Assembly: GCF_020521555.1 (NCBI RefSeq)
Contig: NZ_BPWA01000001.1
Location: forward strand, 2,108,001-2,172,000
Source: Rodentibacter sp. JRC1
Lineage (GTDB): Bacteria > Pseudomonadota > Gammaproteobacteria > Enterobacterales > Pasteurellaceae
DNA length: 64,000 nucleotides
Direction: 5' to 3'
Shown piece by piece: positions 8,979 to 18,951 of this stretch. The notes under the pieces are model-generated. The model had not been told where the DNA came from, searched no databases, and saw only the letters and a list, made by a program, of their open reading frames with translations. Positions within the stretch are counted from its first letter, which is position 1. The number at the start of each line of letters is the position of its first letter. The translations under genes and the position numbers were made by a program.

Positions 8979-10805
8979 ATGTTTGATCCTAAAAAATTTC
9001 TCTCGGACGTTTCCCATGAACCCGGCGTTTATCGGATGTATGATGATAAAGATCAGGTGATTTATGTGGGCAAAGCAAAAGATTTAAAAAAACGTCTGTC
9101 CAGTTATTTTCGCGCTAATCTCAGTAGTAAGAAAACCGAAGCCTTAGTCGCAGCAATTCATCATATTGATACGACGATCACCTCTTCAGAAACCGAAGCC
9201 TTACTACTGGAGCATAATTTTATCAAACTCTATCAGCCGCGTTATAACGTGTTATTACGCGATGATAAGTCCTATCCTTTTATTTTGCTTACAAAAGAAC
9301 GTCATCCGCGTATTACTTCTTATCGCGGAATGAAAAAAATTGTCGGTGAATATTTCGGGCCTTACCCACACGCAGGGGCCGTGCGTGAAACTTTATCCCT
9401 ATTGCAAAAATTATTTCCGGTGCGCCAATGTGAAAACTCCGTTTACGGCAATCGTTCCCGCCCTTGTTTGCAATATCAAATCGGACGTTGTTCCGCACCC
9501 TGTGTAAAAGGTTACGTGACGGACGAAGAATATAACCAACAAGTTGAATTGGCGCGTTTATTTTTGCAAGGCAAAGATCAGCAGGTGCTGGATTACTTAA
9601 TCGGCAAAATGGAGCAGGCAAGTCGGGATCTTGATTTTGAACTGGCAGCCCGTTATCGCGATCAAATTCAAGCGGTGCGAGCGGTGATTGAAAAACAATT
9701 CGTATCGAACGAAAGATTGGACGATATGGATATTATGTCAATTGCCTATCAGCACGGATTGGCTTGTGTGCAAGTGATGTTTATTCGTCAAGGTAAAGTG
9801 TTGGGGAACCGCAGCTATTTCCCCAAAGTACCGGCAAATACGGATCTTTCGGAATTGACGGAAACCTTTGTCGGGCAGTTTTATTTGCAAGGGCATCAAG
9901 GCAGAACTATCCCGAATAGTATCATCGTAGATCGCCGACTGACGGAAAAATCGGAATTGGAGCAATTATTGACCGAACAAGCCGGTCGAAAAGTAACCAT
10001 TCAAGAAAGTGTGAAAGGGGATAAAAGCAAATATTTACAGCTGGCACAAGTGAATGCGAAATCAGCATTAGCAACGCAACTTAAACAATCATCGCGGATG
10101 TCGGAACGCTATCAAGCCTTGTGTGAATTACTTGATGTACCTGAAATTAAGCGAATGGAATGTTTTGATATCAGCCATACGATGGGAAATCAAACGGTTG
10201 CCTCTTGTGTCGTGTTTAATCAAGAAGGGCCGTTGAAATCCGATTACCGCCGTTTCAATATCGAAGGTATTACCGGAGGGGATGACTATGCGGCGATGGA
10301 ACAGGCATTGAAAAAACGATACGATCGTGATCTTGAAGAAGATAAAATCCCCGATATTATTTTTATTGATGGGGGGAAAGGTCAGCTCAATCGTGCTTTA
10401 GAGGTGTTCCGACATCTCAACGTAAAATGGAATAAAAATCGACCGCACTTAATCGGTGTGGCAAAAGGCGTGGATCGTAGGGCTGGGCAAGAAGTCTTGA
10501 TTATCAGCAAACAAGAGCGTGAAATTCATCTTCCGGACGACAGCCTTGCATTGCATTTGATTCAGCATATTCGTGACGAAAGCCATAACCACGCTATCAA
10601 CGGACATCGCAAAAAACGCCAAAAAGCCTTTACTCAAAGCGGCTTGGAAAGCATCGAAGGCGTGGGGGCAAAACGCCGACAAGCATTGTTAAAATATCTC
10701 GGCGGATTGCAGGGTGTGAAAAATGCCACCTTGGATGATATTGCTTCCGTACCGGGAATTTCTCGCCGATTGGCGGAAACTATTTTTGAAACCTTGCGCA
10801 GTTAG
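8979..10805 (+). CDS. uvrC: Excinuclease ABC subunit C
   Basis: Makes both incisions around UvrB-bound DNA lesions in nucleotide excision repair. The 608-aa protein has an N-terminal GIY-YIG nuclease ([21 protein letters not shown]), a four-cysteine cluster ([21 protein letters not shown] and APC), a UVR motif near residue 205, an RNase H-like nuclease domain ([19 protein letters not shown]) and C-terminal tandem helix-hairpin-helix motifs. It starts one base after kdsB, so it is probably read from the same transcript. Confidence 0.98.
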   Translation: MFDPKKFLSDVSHEPGVYRMYDDKDQVIYVGKAKDLKKRLSSYFRANLSSKKTEALVAAIHHIDTTITSSETEALLLEHNFIKLYQPRYNVLLRDDKSYPFILLTKERHPRITSYRGMKKIVGEYFGPYPHAGAVRETLSLLQKLFPVRQCENSVYGNRSRPCLQYQIGRCSAPCVKGYVTDEEYNQQVELARLFLQGKDQQVLDYLIGKMEQASRDLDFELAARYRDQIQAVRAVIEKQFVSNERLDDMDIMSIAYQHGLACVQVMFIRQGKVLGNRSYFPKVPANTDLSELTETFVGQFYLQGHQGRTIPNSIIVDRRLTEKSELEQLLTEQAGRKVTIQESVKGDKSKYLQLAQVNAKSALATQLKQSSRMSERYQALCELLDVPEIKRMECFDISHTMGNQTVASCVVFNQEGPLKSDYRRFNIEGITGGDDYAAMEQALKKRYDRDLEEDKIPDIIFIDGGKGQLNRALEVFRHLNVKWNKNRPHLIGVAKGVDRRAGQEVLIISKQEREIHLPDDSLALHLIQHIRDESHNHAINGHRKKRQKAFTQSGLESIEGVGAKRRQALLKYLGGLQGVKNATLDDIASVPGISRRLAETIFETLRS

Positions 10806-10880
10806 TACAAATAGCCGTTGCTTTTCTTCGTAAAGTGATTATGATCTGCGCTTTATTTTTTTATTTATTAGGAATGAATT

Positions 10881-11594
10881 ATGTTTGAGTGGCTTTCTGA
10901 TCCTGAAGCTTGGATTTCACTTGTTACATTGACTGCGCTTGAAATCGTTTTAGGGATCGATAACATTATTTTTATTAGTATTTTAGTAGGGCGTTTGCCG
11001 GCTCAACAACGCCAATCGGGACGTATTATCGGGCTTAGTTTGGCAATGATTACCCGAATTTTACTTCTTATGTCCCTTGCTTGGATGATGAAACTCGTCG
11101 AGCCGCTTTTCACCTTATTTAATCAAGATATTTCCGGTCGTGATTTGATTTTATTCCTCGGTGGTTTATTCTTAATCGTGAAAAGTAGCGGAGAAATTAA
11201 AGAAGCACTGCATCCTGAAGCGCATCACGAAAGTGAAAATAAAAAGAAAGTGAGCTATTTCGGCGTACTTATTCAAATTGCAATTTTAGATATTGTATTC
11301 TCCCTTGATTCGGTAATCACCGCCGTGGGAATGGCGAAGCATTTACCGGTAATGGTGCTTGCCATCGTGATTGCGGTCGGCGTGATGATGTTTGCGGCAA
11401 AACCAATCGGCGATTTTGTGGATACGCATCCGACTTTAAAAATCCTTGCATTGGCGTTTTTAATTCTTGTCGGTGTGAGTCTCATCGCTGAAAGCCTTGA
11501 TATTCATATTCCGAAAGGCTATATCTATTTTGCTATGGGGTTCTCCGCCATCGTTGAAATGTTGAACATTAAAATGCGAAAAGCAATGAAATAA
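10881..11594 (+). CDS. TerC-family membrane protein
   Basis: Integral membrane protein of the TerC family (YgdQ-like), 237 aa with about seven membrane helices. Two inverted halves carry the conserved acidic motifs EIVLGIDNIIFISIL (near residue 20) and DIVFSLDSVITAVGM (near 140). Family members are linked to tellurite resistance and metal-ion (Mn) export, but the substrate of this one cannot be read from sequence. AGGA precedes the start. A strong paired-uptake-sequence hairpin follows at 11603-11632. Confidence 0.9.
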   Translation: MFEWLSDPEAWISLVTLTALEIVLGIDNIIFISILVGRLPAQQRQSGRIIGLSLAMITRILLLMSLAWMMKLVEPLFTLFNQDISGRDLILFLGGLFLIVKSSGEIKEALHPEAHHESENKKKVSYFGVLIQIAILDIVFSLDSVITAVGMAKHLPVMVLAIVIAVGVMMFAAKPIGDFVDTHPTLKILALAFLILVGVSLIAESLDIHIPKGYIYFAMGFSAIVEMLNIKMRKAMK

Positions 11595-11602
11595 CAAAAA
11601 CA

Positions 11603-11632
11603 AAAAGTGCGGTCAATTTTGACCGCACTTTT
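11603..11632 (+). terminator. Terminator from paired uptake sequences after terC
   Basis: AAAAGTGCGGTC (11603-11614) and GACCGCACTTTT (11621-11632) form a perfect 12-bp stem with a six-base loop, 8 bp after the terC stop. Both arms carry the Haemophilus uptake core. Confidence 0.85.
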
Positions 11633-11688
11633 GGTATCATGAATATTCAGTTAAAATATCGCCAAGTTTTAAACTCACAAACCAAAGT

Positions 11689-12771
11689 ATGACCTCATTT
11701 ACCCTTGAACCTCAAGATAACACCCGTCTTCAATCCCTTTGCGGTGCATTTGATGATCACCTGAAACTGATTGAAAAAGAATTTAATCTCGGCATTTCCC
11801 GTAATAATTTTACTTTCACCATAAAATCGAATGAAGAAACGCCTAAACCCTATGATGAAAAATTGATTCAAAGTGCGGTCAAATTAATTCAAGATTTGTA
11901 TGTAGAAACCGCACCGATTAAAGGCAAGGTAAAAGAATTGGATTTAGAAGACGTGCATCTTGCCCTACAAGAAAGCAGAATGCTATCTCAGGTGGAATCT
12001 ACCCGTGCGGAAAGCAAAGTCTATGCCACCACAATTAAAACCAAACGCGGAATGATTAAGCCGCGCGGTGAAAATCAAATTCAATATTTACACAATATTT
12101 TAACGCACGATATTAGTTTCGGTATCGGCCCGGCGGGAACGGGGAAAACTTTCCTAGCGGTGGCGGCTGCGGTGGAAGCATTAGAACGCCAAGAAATTCG
12201 CCGAATATTATTAACCCGTCCGGCAGTGGAAGCCGGTGAAAAATTGGGTTTCTTACCGGGGGATTTAGGACAGAAAATCGAACCTTATTTGCGACCGCTT
12301 TATGATGCGTTGTTTGAAATGCTAGGCTTTGAACGGGTACAAAAATTAATAGAACGCAATGTTATCGAAATCGCCCCGCTTGCATATATGCGGGGGCGTA
12401 CATTAAACGATAGTTTTATTATTTTAGATGAAAGTCAAAATACCACGGTAGAACAAATGAAAATGTTTCTTACCCGTATCGGGTTTAATTCTAAGGCGGT
12501 GATTACCGGCGATATTACACAAATTGACTTACCACGTAGTACAAAATCCGGTTTACGTCACGCCATTGAAGTGTTAGAAAACGTGCCTGAATTAAGTTTT
12601 AACTATTTTGATAGCAAAGATATTGTACGTCATCCTGTGGTAGCGAAGGTGGTTCAGGCTTATGAGGCTTGGGAAGTGAAAGATGAAATTCGCCGTCAAG
12701 CATTTGCGGAACAACGAAAGGCTGAACGTGAAAAAGAGCGGTCGGTTTTAGCGGAGAATTTAGGAGAGTAA
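11689..12771 (+). CDS. ybeZ: PhoH-family ATPase YbeZ
   Basis: PhoH-like NTPase that partners YbeY in RNA and ribosome quality control. It has 360 aa, with Walker [12 protein letters not shown] near residue 147 and Walker [12 protein letters not shown] near 245; the N-terminal ~100 residues are less conserved. The ybeY ATG lies one base after its stop, the usual gene pair. The C-terminal tail is rich in charged residues ([18 protein letters not shown]). Confidence 0.95.
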   Translation: MTSFTLEPQDNTRLQSLCGAFDDHLKLIEKEFNLGISRNNFTFTIKSNEETPKPYDEKLIQSAVKLIQDLYVETAPIKGKVKELDLEDVHLALQESRMLSQVESTRAESKVYATTIKTKRGMIKPRGENQIQYLHNILTHDISFGIGPAGTGKTFLAVAAAVEALERQEIRRILLTRPAVEAGEKLGFLPGDLGQKIEPYLRPLYDALFEMLGFERVQKLIERNVIEIAPLAYMRGRTLNDSFIILDESQNTTVEQMKMFLTRIGFNSKAVITGDITQIDLPRSTKSGLRHAIEVLENVPELSFNYFDSKDIVRHPVVAKVVQAYEAWEVKDEIRRQAFAEQRKAEREKERSVLAENLGE

Positions 12772-12772
12772 G

Positions 12773-13237
12773 ATGGGCAATATGCTAATTGATTTACAGA
12801 TCGCAACGGAAAACACGGCTGCTTTGCCGACCGAAACGCAAATTACGCAATGGGCAAGCGCGGCAGTTCAACCGAAAAGTGATAACGTAGAAATGACCGT
12901 GCGTATTGTGGACGAAGCGGAAAGCCACGAGTTAAATCTAACCTACCGTGGTAAAGATCGTCCTACAAATGTGCTTTCTTTCCCTTTTGAATGCCCTGAT
13001 GAAGTAGAATTACCATTATTAGGCGATTTAGTGATTTGTCGTCAGGTTGTGGAGCGAGAGGCGGAAGAACAGGAGAAACCGCTTATGGCTCATTGGGCGC
13101 ATATGGTGGTTCATGGTAGTTTACATTTATTGGGCTATGATCATATTGAAGATGATGAAGCGGAAGAAATGGAAAGTCTTGAAACACAAATTATGCAGGG
13201 GTTGGGTTTTGTCGATCCTTATTTATCGGAAAAATAA
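12773..13237 (+). CDS. ybeY: YbeY endoribonuclease
   Basis: Zinc-dependent single-strand endoribonuclease acting in 16S rRNA 3' maturation and 70S quality control. A 154-aa protein with the metal motif [11 protein letters not shown] (H-x3-H-x5-H) near residues 114-124 and the conserved [16 protein letters not shown] second ATG at 12782 gives a start (MLIDLQIA) closer to E. coli YbeY and cannot be excluded. The reading frame follows ybeZ by one base. Confidence 0.97.
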   Translation: MGNMLIDLQIATENTAALPTETQITQWASAAVQPKSDNVEMTVRIVDEAESHELNLTYRGKDRPTNVLSFPFECPDEVELPLLGDLVICRQVVEREAEEQEKPLMAHWAHMVVHGSLHLLGYDHIEDDEAEEMESLETQIMQGLGFVDPYLSEK

Positions 13238-13262
13238 TAGCAAAAAATAGTATGGAGTCTTT

Positions 13263-14048
13263 ATGTATAAAGCCGTATTTAGTGATTTTGATGGTACTTT
13301 ATTAACTTCGGATCACAAAATTTCCCCAAGAACTTTAAGAGCGATTCAGCGTATTACTCAAAACGGCGTTCCTTTTGTGCCGATTTCAGCCCGTTCACCA
13401 CTCGGTATTTTGCCTTATGCGAAACAAATTGAGAATTACAATGTGATTGTGGCTTTTAGCGGTGCACTCATTTTAGATCGCAATTTGAATGCGCTTTATT
13501 CGGTAAATATTTCTACGGAAGATATTCAAGAAATTAATCGGGTTTTGACCGCCTATCCCGAGGTAGGGGTAAATTATTATACGAATGATGACTGTGTCGC
13601 GCGTGATGTGAATAACAAATGGGTGGTTTTTGAACGTGGCGTTACGGGCATTCAAATTGATCCCTATGATGAAAGTGCGGTCTATTCTCCCCACAAAATT
13701 CAAATTATCGGTGAGCCGAATGAGATTATCGAAATTGAAAATCGATTAAAAACAGATTTTCCTCATTTAAGTATTTGTCGCTCTCATCCGAGTTTTCTGG
13801 AAGTGATGCACGAATCGGCAACAAAAGGCAATGCAGTATGTTTCTTAGAAAATTATTTCAATGTAAAAATGGAAGAAGTAATTGCGTTTGGCGATAATTT
13901 TAATGATTTGGATATGCTACAAAATGTCGGTTTAGGCGTTGCAATGGGGAATGCTCCCGAAGAAATCAAACAGGTCGCTAACCGAGTTACGGCCACAAAT
14001 AATGAAGATGGCTTGGCGTTAATTTTGGAAGAAATCTTTCCGGAATAA
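13263..14048 (+). CDS. Cof-type HAD-IIB phosphatase
   Basis: Haloacid dehalogenase superfamily hydrolase of the Cof/YidA type, 261 aa. Motif I is DFDGTLLTSDHKIS near the N-terminus (nucleophile D8, acid D10), motif II is the VPISARSP region, and motifs III/IV are KGNAV and AFGDNFNDLDML. These enzymes dephosphorylate sugar phosphates and related metabolites; the substrate is not readable. GGAGT precedes the start. It is the last plus-strand gene before a convergent junction with fecE. Confidence 0.88.
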   Translation: MYKAVFSDFDGTLLTSDHKISPRTLRAIQRITQNGVPFVPISARSPLGILPYAKQIENYNVIVAFSGALILDRNLNALYSVNISTEDIQEINRVLTAYPEVGVNYYTNDDCVARDVNNKWVVFERGVTGIQIDPYDESAVYSPHKIQIIGEPNEIIEIENRLKTDFPHLSICRSHPSFLEVMHESATKGNAVCFLENYFNVKMEEVIAFGDNFNDLDMLQNVGLGVAMGNAPEEIKQVANRVTATNNEDGLALILEEIFPE

Positions 14049-14051
14049 AAA

Positions 14052-14132
14052 TACAGTATTATGTAGCAGTTGCTACACCCAATAAATATTGGATATAAAA
14101 TTCTCTTTGTGCAACTGATACATAATACCGTA
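14052..14132. repeat. 22-bp inverted repeat downstream of HAD gene
   Basis: The 22 bases at 14052-14073 and the reverse complement of 14111-14132 agree at 20 of 22 positions (core GTATTATGTA and CAGTTGC), separated by 37 bases. It lies between convergent genes just before a terminator. It could be a large hairpin or the relic ends of a small mobile element. Confidence 0.6.
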
Positions 14133-14145
14133 AAAATACAAAAAT

Positions 14146-14172
14146 ACCGCACTTTGGTATTAAAAGTGCGGT
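14146..14172. terminator. Bidirectional terminator between HAD and fecE
   Basis: ACCGCACTTT (14146-14155) and AAAAGTGCGGT (14162-14172) form a stem between two convergent genes. The arms are a head-to-head uptake-sequence pair. Confidence 0.75.
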
Positions 14173-14190
14173 CAATAAATAGAAAATAAT

Positions 14191-14958
14191 TTATTTCAAA
14201 ATAAACATCGGCGTGTTACTGACCGGATCGCGATGAATTTCTACTTCTAAATCAAATACATTTTTAAGTAATGCTTTGCTCATTACTTCTTCAGGTGCGC
14301 CTTGAGCGATTAAATTTCCTTCCTTAAAAATAATCAAATAATCGCAATAGCGGCTGGCTTGATTGAGATCATGCAAAACCGTGATTATGGTTTTGCCGTT
14401 TTGTTGCATTTGACGCATCATTGCCATTAAATCGGCTTGGCGGTTGAGATCGAGATAAGTAGTGGGTTCGTCTAATAATACGATATCGGTGTCTTGTGCT
14501 AAGGTCATCGCTAAAAATACGCGTTGTTGCTGACCTCCTGAAAGATCCGACACCGGTTTATCGGCGAGTTTAATCGTGTGCGTTTGTATCATCGCCCGGT
14601 TCACTAATTCCTCATCTTTAGCGCTTAATTTTCCCCACAAATTCACATAGGGGGCGCGTCCGTAACTTACTAATTCCCGTACGCTAATACCCTCTGGCAC
14701 AAGGTGTTGTTGTGGTAAGAAGGCAAGATGTTTGGCATACTCTTTGGGTGTTTTTTGCCAAATATCTTTGCCTTGATAAGTGATAGTACCTTGCTTGGGT
14801 TTTAGTAGGCGTGCTATTGCTTTGAGTGTCGTGGATTTCCCGCAGCCGTTCGGACCAAGTAAACCAATCACTTTATTTTGGGGAAAACGGAGTGACAAAT
14901 GATGGACAATCGGTGTGTCTTGATAGGCAAGTTGTAAATTTTTAATTTCAATTGTCAT
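14191..14958 (-). CDS. fecE: FecE-like iron-chelate ABC ATPase
   Basis: Cytoplasmic ATPase of an Fe(III)-chelate importer, 255 aa. Walker A GPNGCGKST lies near residue 36, the signature LSGGQQQRVF near 138 and Walker B IVLLDEPTTYLDL follows; HDLNQASRYCDYLI is typical of the FecE/FepC group. The ATG overlaps the stop of the upstream permease by one base. The gene set reads B-C-D-E on the minus strand, matching fecBCDE. Confidence 0.9.
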   Translation of the reverse strand: MTIEIKNLQLAYQDTPIVHHLSLRFPQNKVIGLLGPNGCGKSTTLKAIARLLKPKQGTITYQGKDIWQKTPKEYAKHLAFLPQQHLVPEGISVRELVSYGRAPYVNLWGKLSAKDEELVNRAMIQTHTIKLADKPVSDLSGGQQQRVFLAMTLAQDTDIVLLDEPTTYLDLNRQADLMAMMRQMQQNGKTIITVLHDLNQASRYCDYLIIFKEGNLIAQGAPEEVMSKALLKNVFDLEVEIHRDPVSNTPMFILK

Positions 14959-15938
14959 TATTTGGTTCTCATTAATAAGTAGAAAAAATACGGCGCACCG
15001 ATAATTGCGGTAAGTATGCCAGCAGGTAGTTCGGTAGGTGGGGTGATGATGCGGGCAATAATATCGGAAATTTGCAATAAAATAGCACCGATAAAAAAGG
15101 AGGCGGGGAGTAAATTACGGTGTCTCCCTCCCACTAAACGGCGAGCCAGATGAGGGGCAACTAACCCCAAAAAGGCAATCGGACCGCAAATTGCAACGGC
15201 TGTAGTGGAAAGCGCAACGGCAAGAATCAGCACGATAATTTGTACTCTACTAACACCGACTCCTAAGGTACTGGCTTTGCTTTCACCCAATCCAAGAGTA
15301 TCTAAATCTCGGCTGAAGAAAAATGGAATAGGTAGTAGCAACAATAACCATGGAAGCACTACTTGGGCATAAGCCCAGCTTCTTCCCCAAAGGCTTCCCG
15401 TTAGCCATAACATTGCGGTATTAATTTCTACGGGATTTGTTAGCATCACATAATGGCTAATCGCTGCCCATAAGGAAGAGAGAGACACGCCAATAATCGC
15501 CATTTTTATCGGGCGGAAGTGAAATCCACAGATGATCCAAAGTAATATGAAAGAAAGCGTACCACCGATAAAAGCAAATAGGGGAATCCAATAAAATGTC
15601 AGTTGTGGTAAAAATATCAGTGCGGCAATGGCAACTAAACCGGCTGCATTGTTAATACCCAAAATATCAGGTGAGGCAAGGGGATTGCGCACTACGCTTT
15701 GAACTAACACGCCTGAAATCGCTAATGAACCGCCGATAACGACTGCCAATAAGGTACGGGGAAGACGATATTCTACTAAAGTGAAATAATTCTTATCGTG
15801 GCTATCAAGCGCGGCAAATAATTCATTGAGAGAAAGCGTGTATGCTCCAAGACGCAAACTCATCACCAAAAGGAAGATGAGAAGAGTGAACATTGAGAGA
15901 TAAAACAGGCGAATTTTTAACGCAGACAAAGAGGGCAT
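14958..15938 (-). CDS. fecD: FecD-like iron-chelate permease
   Basis: Membrane subunit of the importer, FecCD family, 326 aa and about ten helices. Family motifs include the RLPRTLLAVVIGGSLAISG region and GLVAPHLARRLVGG, the ATPase-coupling loop. It overlaps both neighbours by one base at start and stop, so the operon is translationally coupled. It pairs with the FecC-like subunit to form a heterodimer. Confidence 0.9.
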   Translation of the reverse strand: MPSLSALKIRLFYLSMFTLLIFLLVMSLRLGAYTLSLNELFAALDSHDKNYFTLVEYRLPRTLLAVVIGGSLAISGVLVQSVVRNPLASPDILGINNAAGLVAIAALIFLPQLTFYWIPLFAFIGGTLSFILLWIICGFHFRPIKMAIIGVSLSSLWAAISHYVMLTNPVEINTAMLWLTGSLWGRSWAYAQVVLPWLLLLLPIPFFFSRDLDTLGLGESKASTLGVGVSRVQIIVLILAVALSTTAVAICGPIAFLGLVAPHLARRLVGGRHRNLLPASFFIGAILLQISDIIARIITPPTELPAGILTAIIGAPYFFYLLMRTK

Positions 15939-16930
15939 TATCGCTTTCCTTTTGCAAATAAGACAAATATCGGCGCGCCGATTAATGCAAGTACTGCGCC
16001 GGCAGGGACTTCGCTTGGAAAATTGACCGCTCTTGCGATTAAGTCTGCCATCAACATTAAAATCGCCCCAAGTAACATCGCCATTGGTAAGGCTTTGCGT
16101 AGATCATAGCCAATCCAATAACGTGCCAGATGTGGTACGAGCAGACCTATAAAAGAAATAGGGCCGGCTACACTGACGGCAGCTCCTACAATCAGCAGCC
16201 CCATTACATTTGCATACCAACGCAAGCGGAATAAGTTTACCCCTAAAGAGCGGGCTGATTCATCGCTTAAACTCAATAGATTAAGCCGACCTGCAAAAAG
16301 AAGGCAGAAAAGTGCGGTCAAAATAAGGAAAGGATAGAGCTGCTGCCATTGCGACCAACGAGCGTGCGAAATTCCACCTGCAAGCCAACTCATAATGCCG
16401 AATGCGTGATCTTCCGCCACAATGAGTACAAGTTTTGTCAGGGCGGCACAAAGTAGGGATACTGCAATCCCGGCTAAAATGACACGGCTACGTTCACCTT
16501 GACTGTCTTGCCAAGCATTGCCGATAATCATCACCAATAACCAACTTGCACCTCCTCCTAATGCGGCAATAAAAGCAATGCTATATCCGTTTACCAGTGT
16601 TGGACTTAAAGTTGTGACTAATACCATGGCTAATGCTGCGCCTGAATTGACACTCAATAACGAAGGTGAAGCCAAAGGATTACGGGTAATTGTTTGTAGC
16701 AATGCACCTGCCACAGAAAGGGTTGCGCCTAATGCCACAGCAACTAAAGCACGCGGTAAACGTAAATCAATTACCGTAATTTGCGCCAGTTCGTCGGTTG
16801 AATCGGGTAAAAAGACTTGTAATGCAGCAACCGGTTGAATTTCAATGGGATAATATAAAAATAGGCTTCCCCATACTAAGAAAGCCAGTAAAATGATAGG
16901 GAGTATCCAACGAAAAATTGTCTGCCGCAT
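15938..16930 (-). CDS. fecC: FecC-like iron-chelate permease
   Basis: Second membrane subunit, 330 aa, FecCD family. It contains DLRLPRALVAVALGATLSVAG, the ITRNPLASPSLL loop and GLLVPHLARYWIGYD. The start codon overlaps the stop of fecB, which lies upstream on the same strand. It carries an internal Haemophilus uptake word near 16311. Confidence 0.9.
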   Translation of the reverse strand: MRQTIFRWILPIILLAFLVWGSLFLYYPIEIQPVAALQVFLPDSTDELAQITVIDLRLPRALVAVALGATLSVAGALLQTITRNPLASPSLLSVNSGAALAMVLVTTLSPTLVNGYSIAFIAALGGGASWLLVMIIGNAWQDSQGERSRVILAGIAVSLLCAALTKLVLIVAEDHAFGIMSWLAGGISHARWSQWQQLYPFLILTALFCLLFAGRLNLLSLSDESARSLGVNLFRLRWYANVMGLLIVGAAVSVAGPISFIGLLVPHLARYWIGYDLRKALPMAMLLGAILMLMADLIARAVNFPSEVPAGAVLALIGAPIFVLFAKGKR

Positions 16931-17823
16931 TATTTTTGATTTACAAATTGCTCAATCTGAGTCGCCATAATTTTGCTGGCTTCTAAACCTCGTCCACGTG
17001 CCCAAATAAAAGGGTCAACAGCAAAAACGTGATTGGATTTCACTGCAGGAATCGCTTTCCAAAGGGGCTCGGCTTCCCATTTACGGGCGATACTTTCATC
17101 ACGATAATGTGCAATAAATAACCACTGTGGTTTTTCCATCACTAACTGTTCAAGATTAATTTCTATCAGGGTTTGAGGATTATTTTTAATCGTAGCCGGA
17201 AAAAAACCGAGTTGTTCTAAGAAACTTGGCACATAAGCGGAATTGTTTTGAAAGGTGAATTTATTTTCACGGGATGTACCGAAAATAGCGGTTTCTCCTT
17301 TTAGGTGGAGATTTTGTTTTATTTTTGTGATGAAAGCATTATGTTCATTGATTTTAGCTTTCATTTCGTTACTTTTACCGACAATATCACCGATCTTTTG
17401 TGCAGTTTTGAGATTGTCTTGATAACTTTCATGGCGGGAATCAAACATTACCGTAGGTGCAATTTTTTTCAATTCTTCATATACTGCCGTATGACGAGAA
17501 GGGTCGGCAATAATCAAATCAGGTTTTAGGGAAGCGATGACCTCAAGACTTGGTTGGGAACGGGTGCCTACCGATTGCCACGGTTGAATTTTTTCTCGTA
17601 CTTCTTTCAAAATACGTGATGTGTCATTATCATCAGCCACACCGACAGGACTTATGCCCACTTGTGCAAGTGCATCTACAAAAGAATACTCTAATGCAAC
17701 AATACGAACCGGTGTTTTATCAAGGGTAAATTCACCTTTTTCATCGGTAACCGTTACTGCTTGAGCAAGTGAGGAAACGAATAAAAAAAGAGAAACAAAA
17801 AGTAGTTTAGCGGTGTTTTTCAT
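16930..17823 (-). CDS. fecB: FecB-like periplasmic iron-citrate binding protein
   Basis: Periplasmic binding protein with a signal peptide (MKNTAKLLFVSLFLFVSSLAQA), 297 aa. It strongly recalls E. coli FecB: the phrases IADDND-like VADDNDTSRIL, WQSVGTRSQPSLE, KPDLIIADPSRH and FIAHYRDESI line up. The ligand is therefore probably iron dicitrate. No TonB receptor (fecA) or fecIR pair is present in the window. A putative Fur box lies upstream at about 17870-17888. Confidence 0.88.
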   Translation of the reverse strand: MKNTAKLLFVSLFLFVSSLAQAVTVTDEKGEFTLDKTPVRIVALEYSFVDALAQVGISPVGVADDNDTSRILKEVREKIQPWQSVGTRSQPSLEVIASLKPDLIIADPSRHTAVYEELKKIAPTVMFDSRHESYQDNLKTAQKIGDIVGKSNEMKAKINEHNAFITKIKQNLHLKGETAIFGTSRENKFTFQNNSAYVPSFLEQLGFFPATIKNNPQTLIEINLEQLVMEKPQWLFIAHYRDESIARKWEAEPLWKAIPAVKSNHVFAVDPFIWARGRGLEASKIMATQIEQFVNQK

Positions 17824-17851
17824 ATATTCTCCTGTTTAAAAAAACGTTTGT

Positions 17852-17888
17852 ATTATACACACCTTTTTTAATGAGAATAGTTCTTTTT
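17852..17888 (-). promoter_or_regulatory. fecB promoter with putative Fur box
   Basis: On the minus strand TATAAT occupies 17857-17852. The segment 17870-17888 (plus strand AATGAGAATAGTTCTTTTT) resembles the Fur 7-1-7 pattern with several mismatches and would overlap the -35 region. Iron repression of the importer is expected; the site itself is a visual match only. Confidence 0.5.
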
Positions 17889-17896
17889 TATAAAAG

Positions 17897-17934
17897 AAAA
17901 ATACCGTATTTTGCGTTTAGGATACGGTATTTTT
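17897..17934 (-). terminator. suhB terminator
   Basis: AAATACCGTAT and ATACGGTATTT form a long stem at 17898-17933 flanked by A and T tracts on both sides. It sits 16 bp past the suhB stop and can work in both directions. Confidence 0.8.
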
Positions 17935-17949
17935 AGATTGAGAAGATTT

Positions 17950-18753
17950 TTAGTTTTTAAACTCAGCACCTAAGCAAGGACGAATTTTGTTTAGCATTTC
18001 TTTTAATACACGTGCCGGTGCAGCGATGATATTGCCACTGCGTAAATAGCCGGAACCTGCTTCAAAGTCGCATACTAAGCCACCGGCTTCACGCACGATT
18101 AAATCGCCTGCAGCGCAATCCCAAGCTTTCAAACCCATTTCAAAATAACCGTCAATACGGCTTGAAGCCACATAACATAAATCTAGTGCAGCCGAACCGG
18201 TACGGCGAAAATCAGCCGCCTCTTCAATGAGGGCGTTCATCATTGCAAATTGCGTAGGCATTAATTTAGGCCGTTTGAATGGAAAACCGGTAGCAAGAAT
18301 CGCACCTTGAAGCTCACGTCTGCTATCTACGCGCAAACGTACTTCATTTAATTTTGCGCCTTCGCCACGAACGGCGGTAAAGAGTTCATTACGGATCGGA
18401 TCATAAACCACACCCACTTCGGTACGATTTTTGACTCGGATTGCGATCGACACGGCAAAATGCGGAAGACCGTTCATAAAGTTACGGGTGCCATCCAGCG
18501 GATCAATAATCCATTGAACATCGCTATCTTTTCCTTCAATAGCACCGGCCTCTTCGGTGATGATAGTATGATCAGGATAGGATTTTTTAATGATCTCAAT
18601 GATTTCCGCTTCTGCAGATTTATCCACATTAGTTACATAATCATTGATACCTTTTTGTGCGCTTTCGATGTCATCGCGGCGTTCATAATTCTTAGCAATC
18701 ACATTGCCCGCTCTTCGTGCCGCACGAATGGCGATATTTAACATTGGATTCAT
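17950..18753 (-). CDS. suhB: Inositol monophosphatase family protein SuhB
   Basis: Mg-dependent inositol-1-phosphatase that in E. coli also acts in rRNA antitermination complexes. It has 267 aa with the family motifs EEAG, the metal site DPLDGTRNFMNGLPHFAVS and KAWDCAAGDLIVREAGG. The start MNPMLNIAIRAARRAG is typical. It is divergent from comN, with about 200 bp between them, and is followed by its own terminator. Confidence 0.95.
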   Translation of the reverse strand: MNPMLNIAIRAARRAGNVIAKNYERRDDIESAQKGINDYVTNVDKSAEAEIIEIIKKSYPDHTIITEEAGAIEGKDSDVQWIIDPLDGTRNFMNGLPHFAVSIAIRVKNRTEVGVVYDPIRNELFTAVRGEGAKLNEVRLRVDSRRELQGAILATGFPFKRPKLMPTQFAMMNALIEEAADFRRTGSAALDLCYVASSRIDGYFEMGLKAWDCAAGDLIVREAGGLVCDFEAGSGYLRSGNIIAAPARVLKEMLNKIRPCLGAEFKN

Positions 18754-18864
18754 ATTTCCACCAGATTTTAAAGAACAGAAAATTCTGCGCCATTATAGCG
18801 ATATTTGCCAAAATAACCAGCCGAAAATCGTAAAAATACGGTTTTTTAAGATCCTGTTACTAAA

Positions 18865-18886
18865 GTTTGTGATCCGTATCGCAAAA
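18865..18886 (+). promoter_or_regulatory. CRP-S-like competence site upstream of comN
   Basis: GTTTGTGATCCGTATCGCAAAA: halves TGTGA and TCGCA separated by six bases. The second half, read on the minus strand as TTTTGCGAT, has the cytosine that marks Sxy-dependent CRP-S sites. It lies 65 bp before the comN ATG. The comNOPQ operon is in the H. influenzae competence regulon, which supports the call. Confidence 0.7.
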
Positions 18887-18951
18887 ATAATTTGCCTTTA
18901 TTGCGAGTTACAAAAAATGTTTTAAAGTGCGGTTGAAATTGAGGGTGTTTT

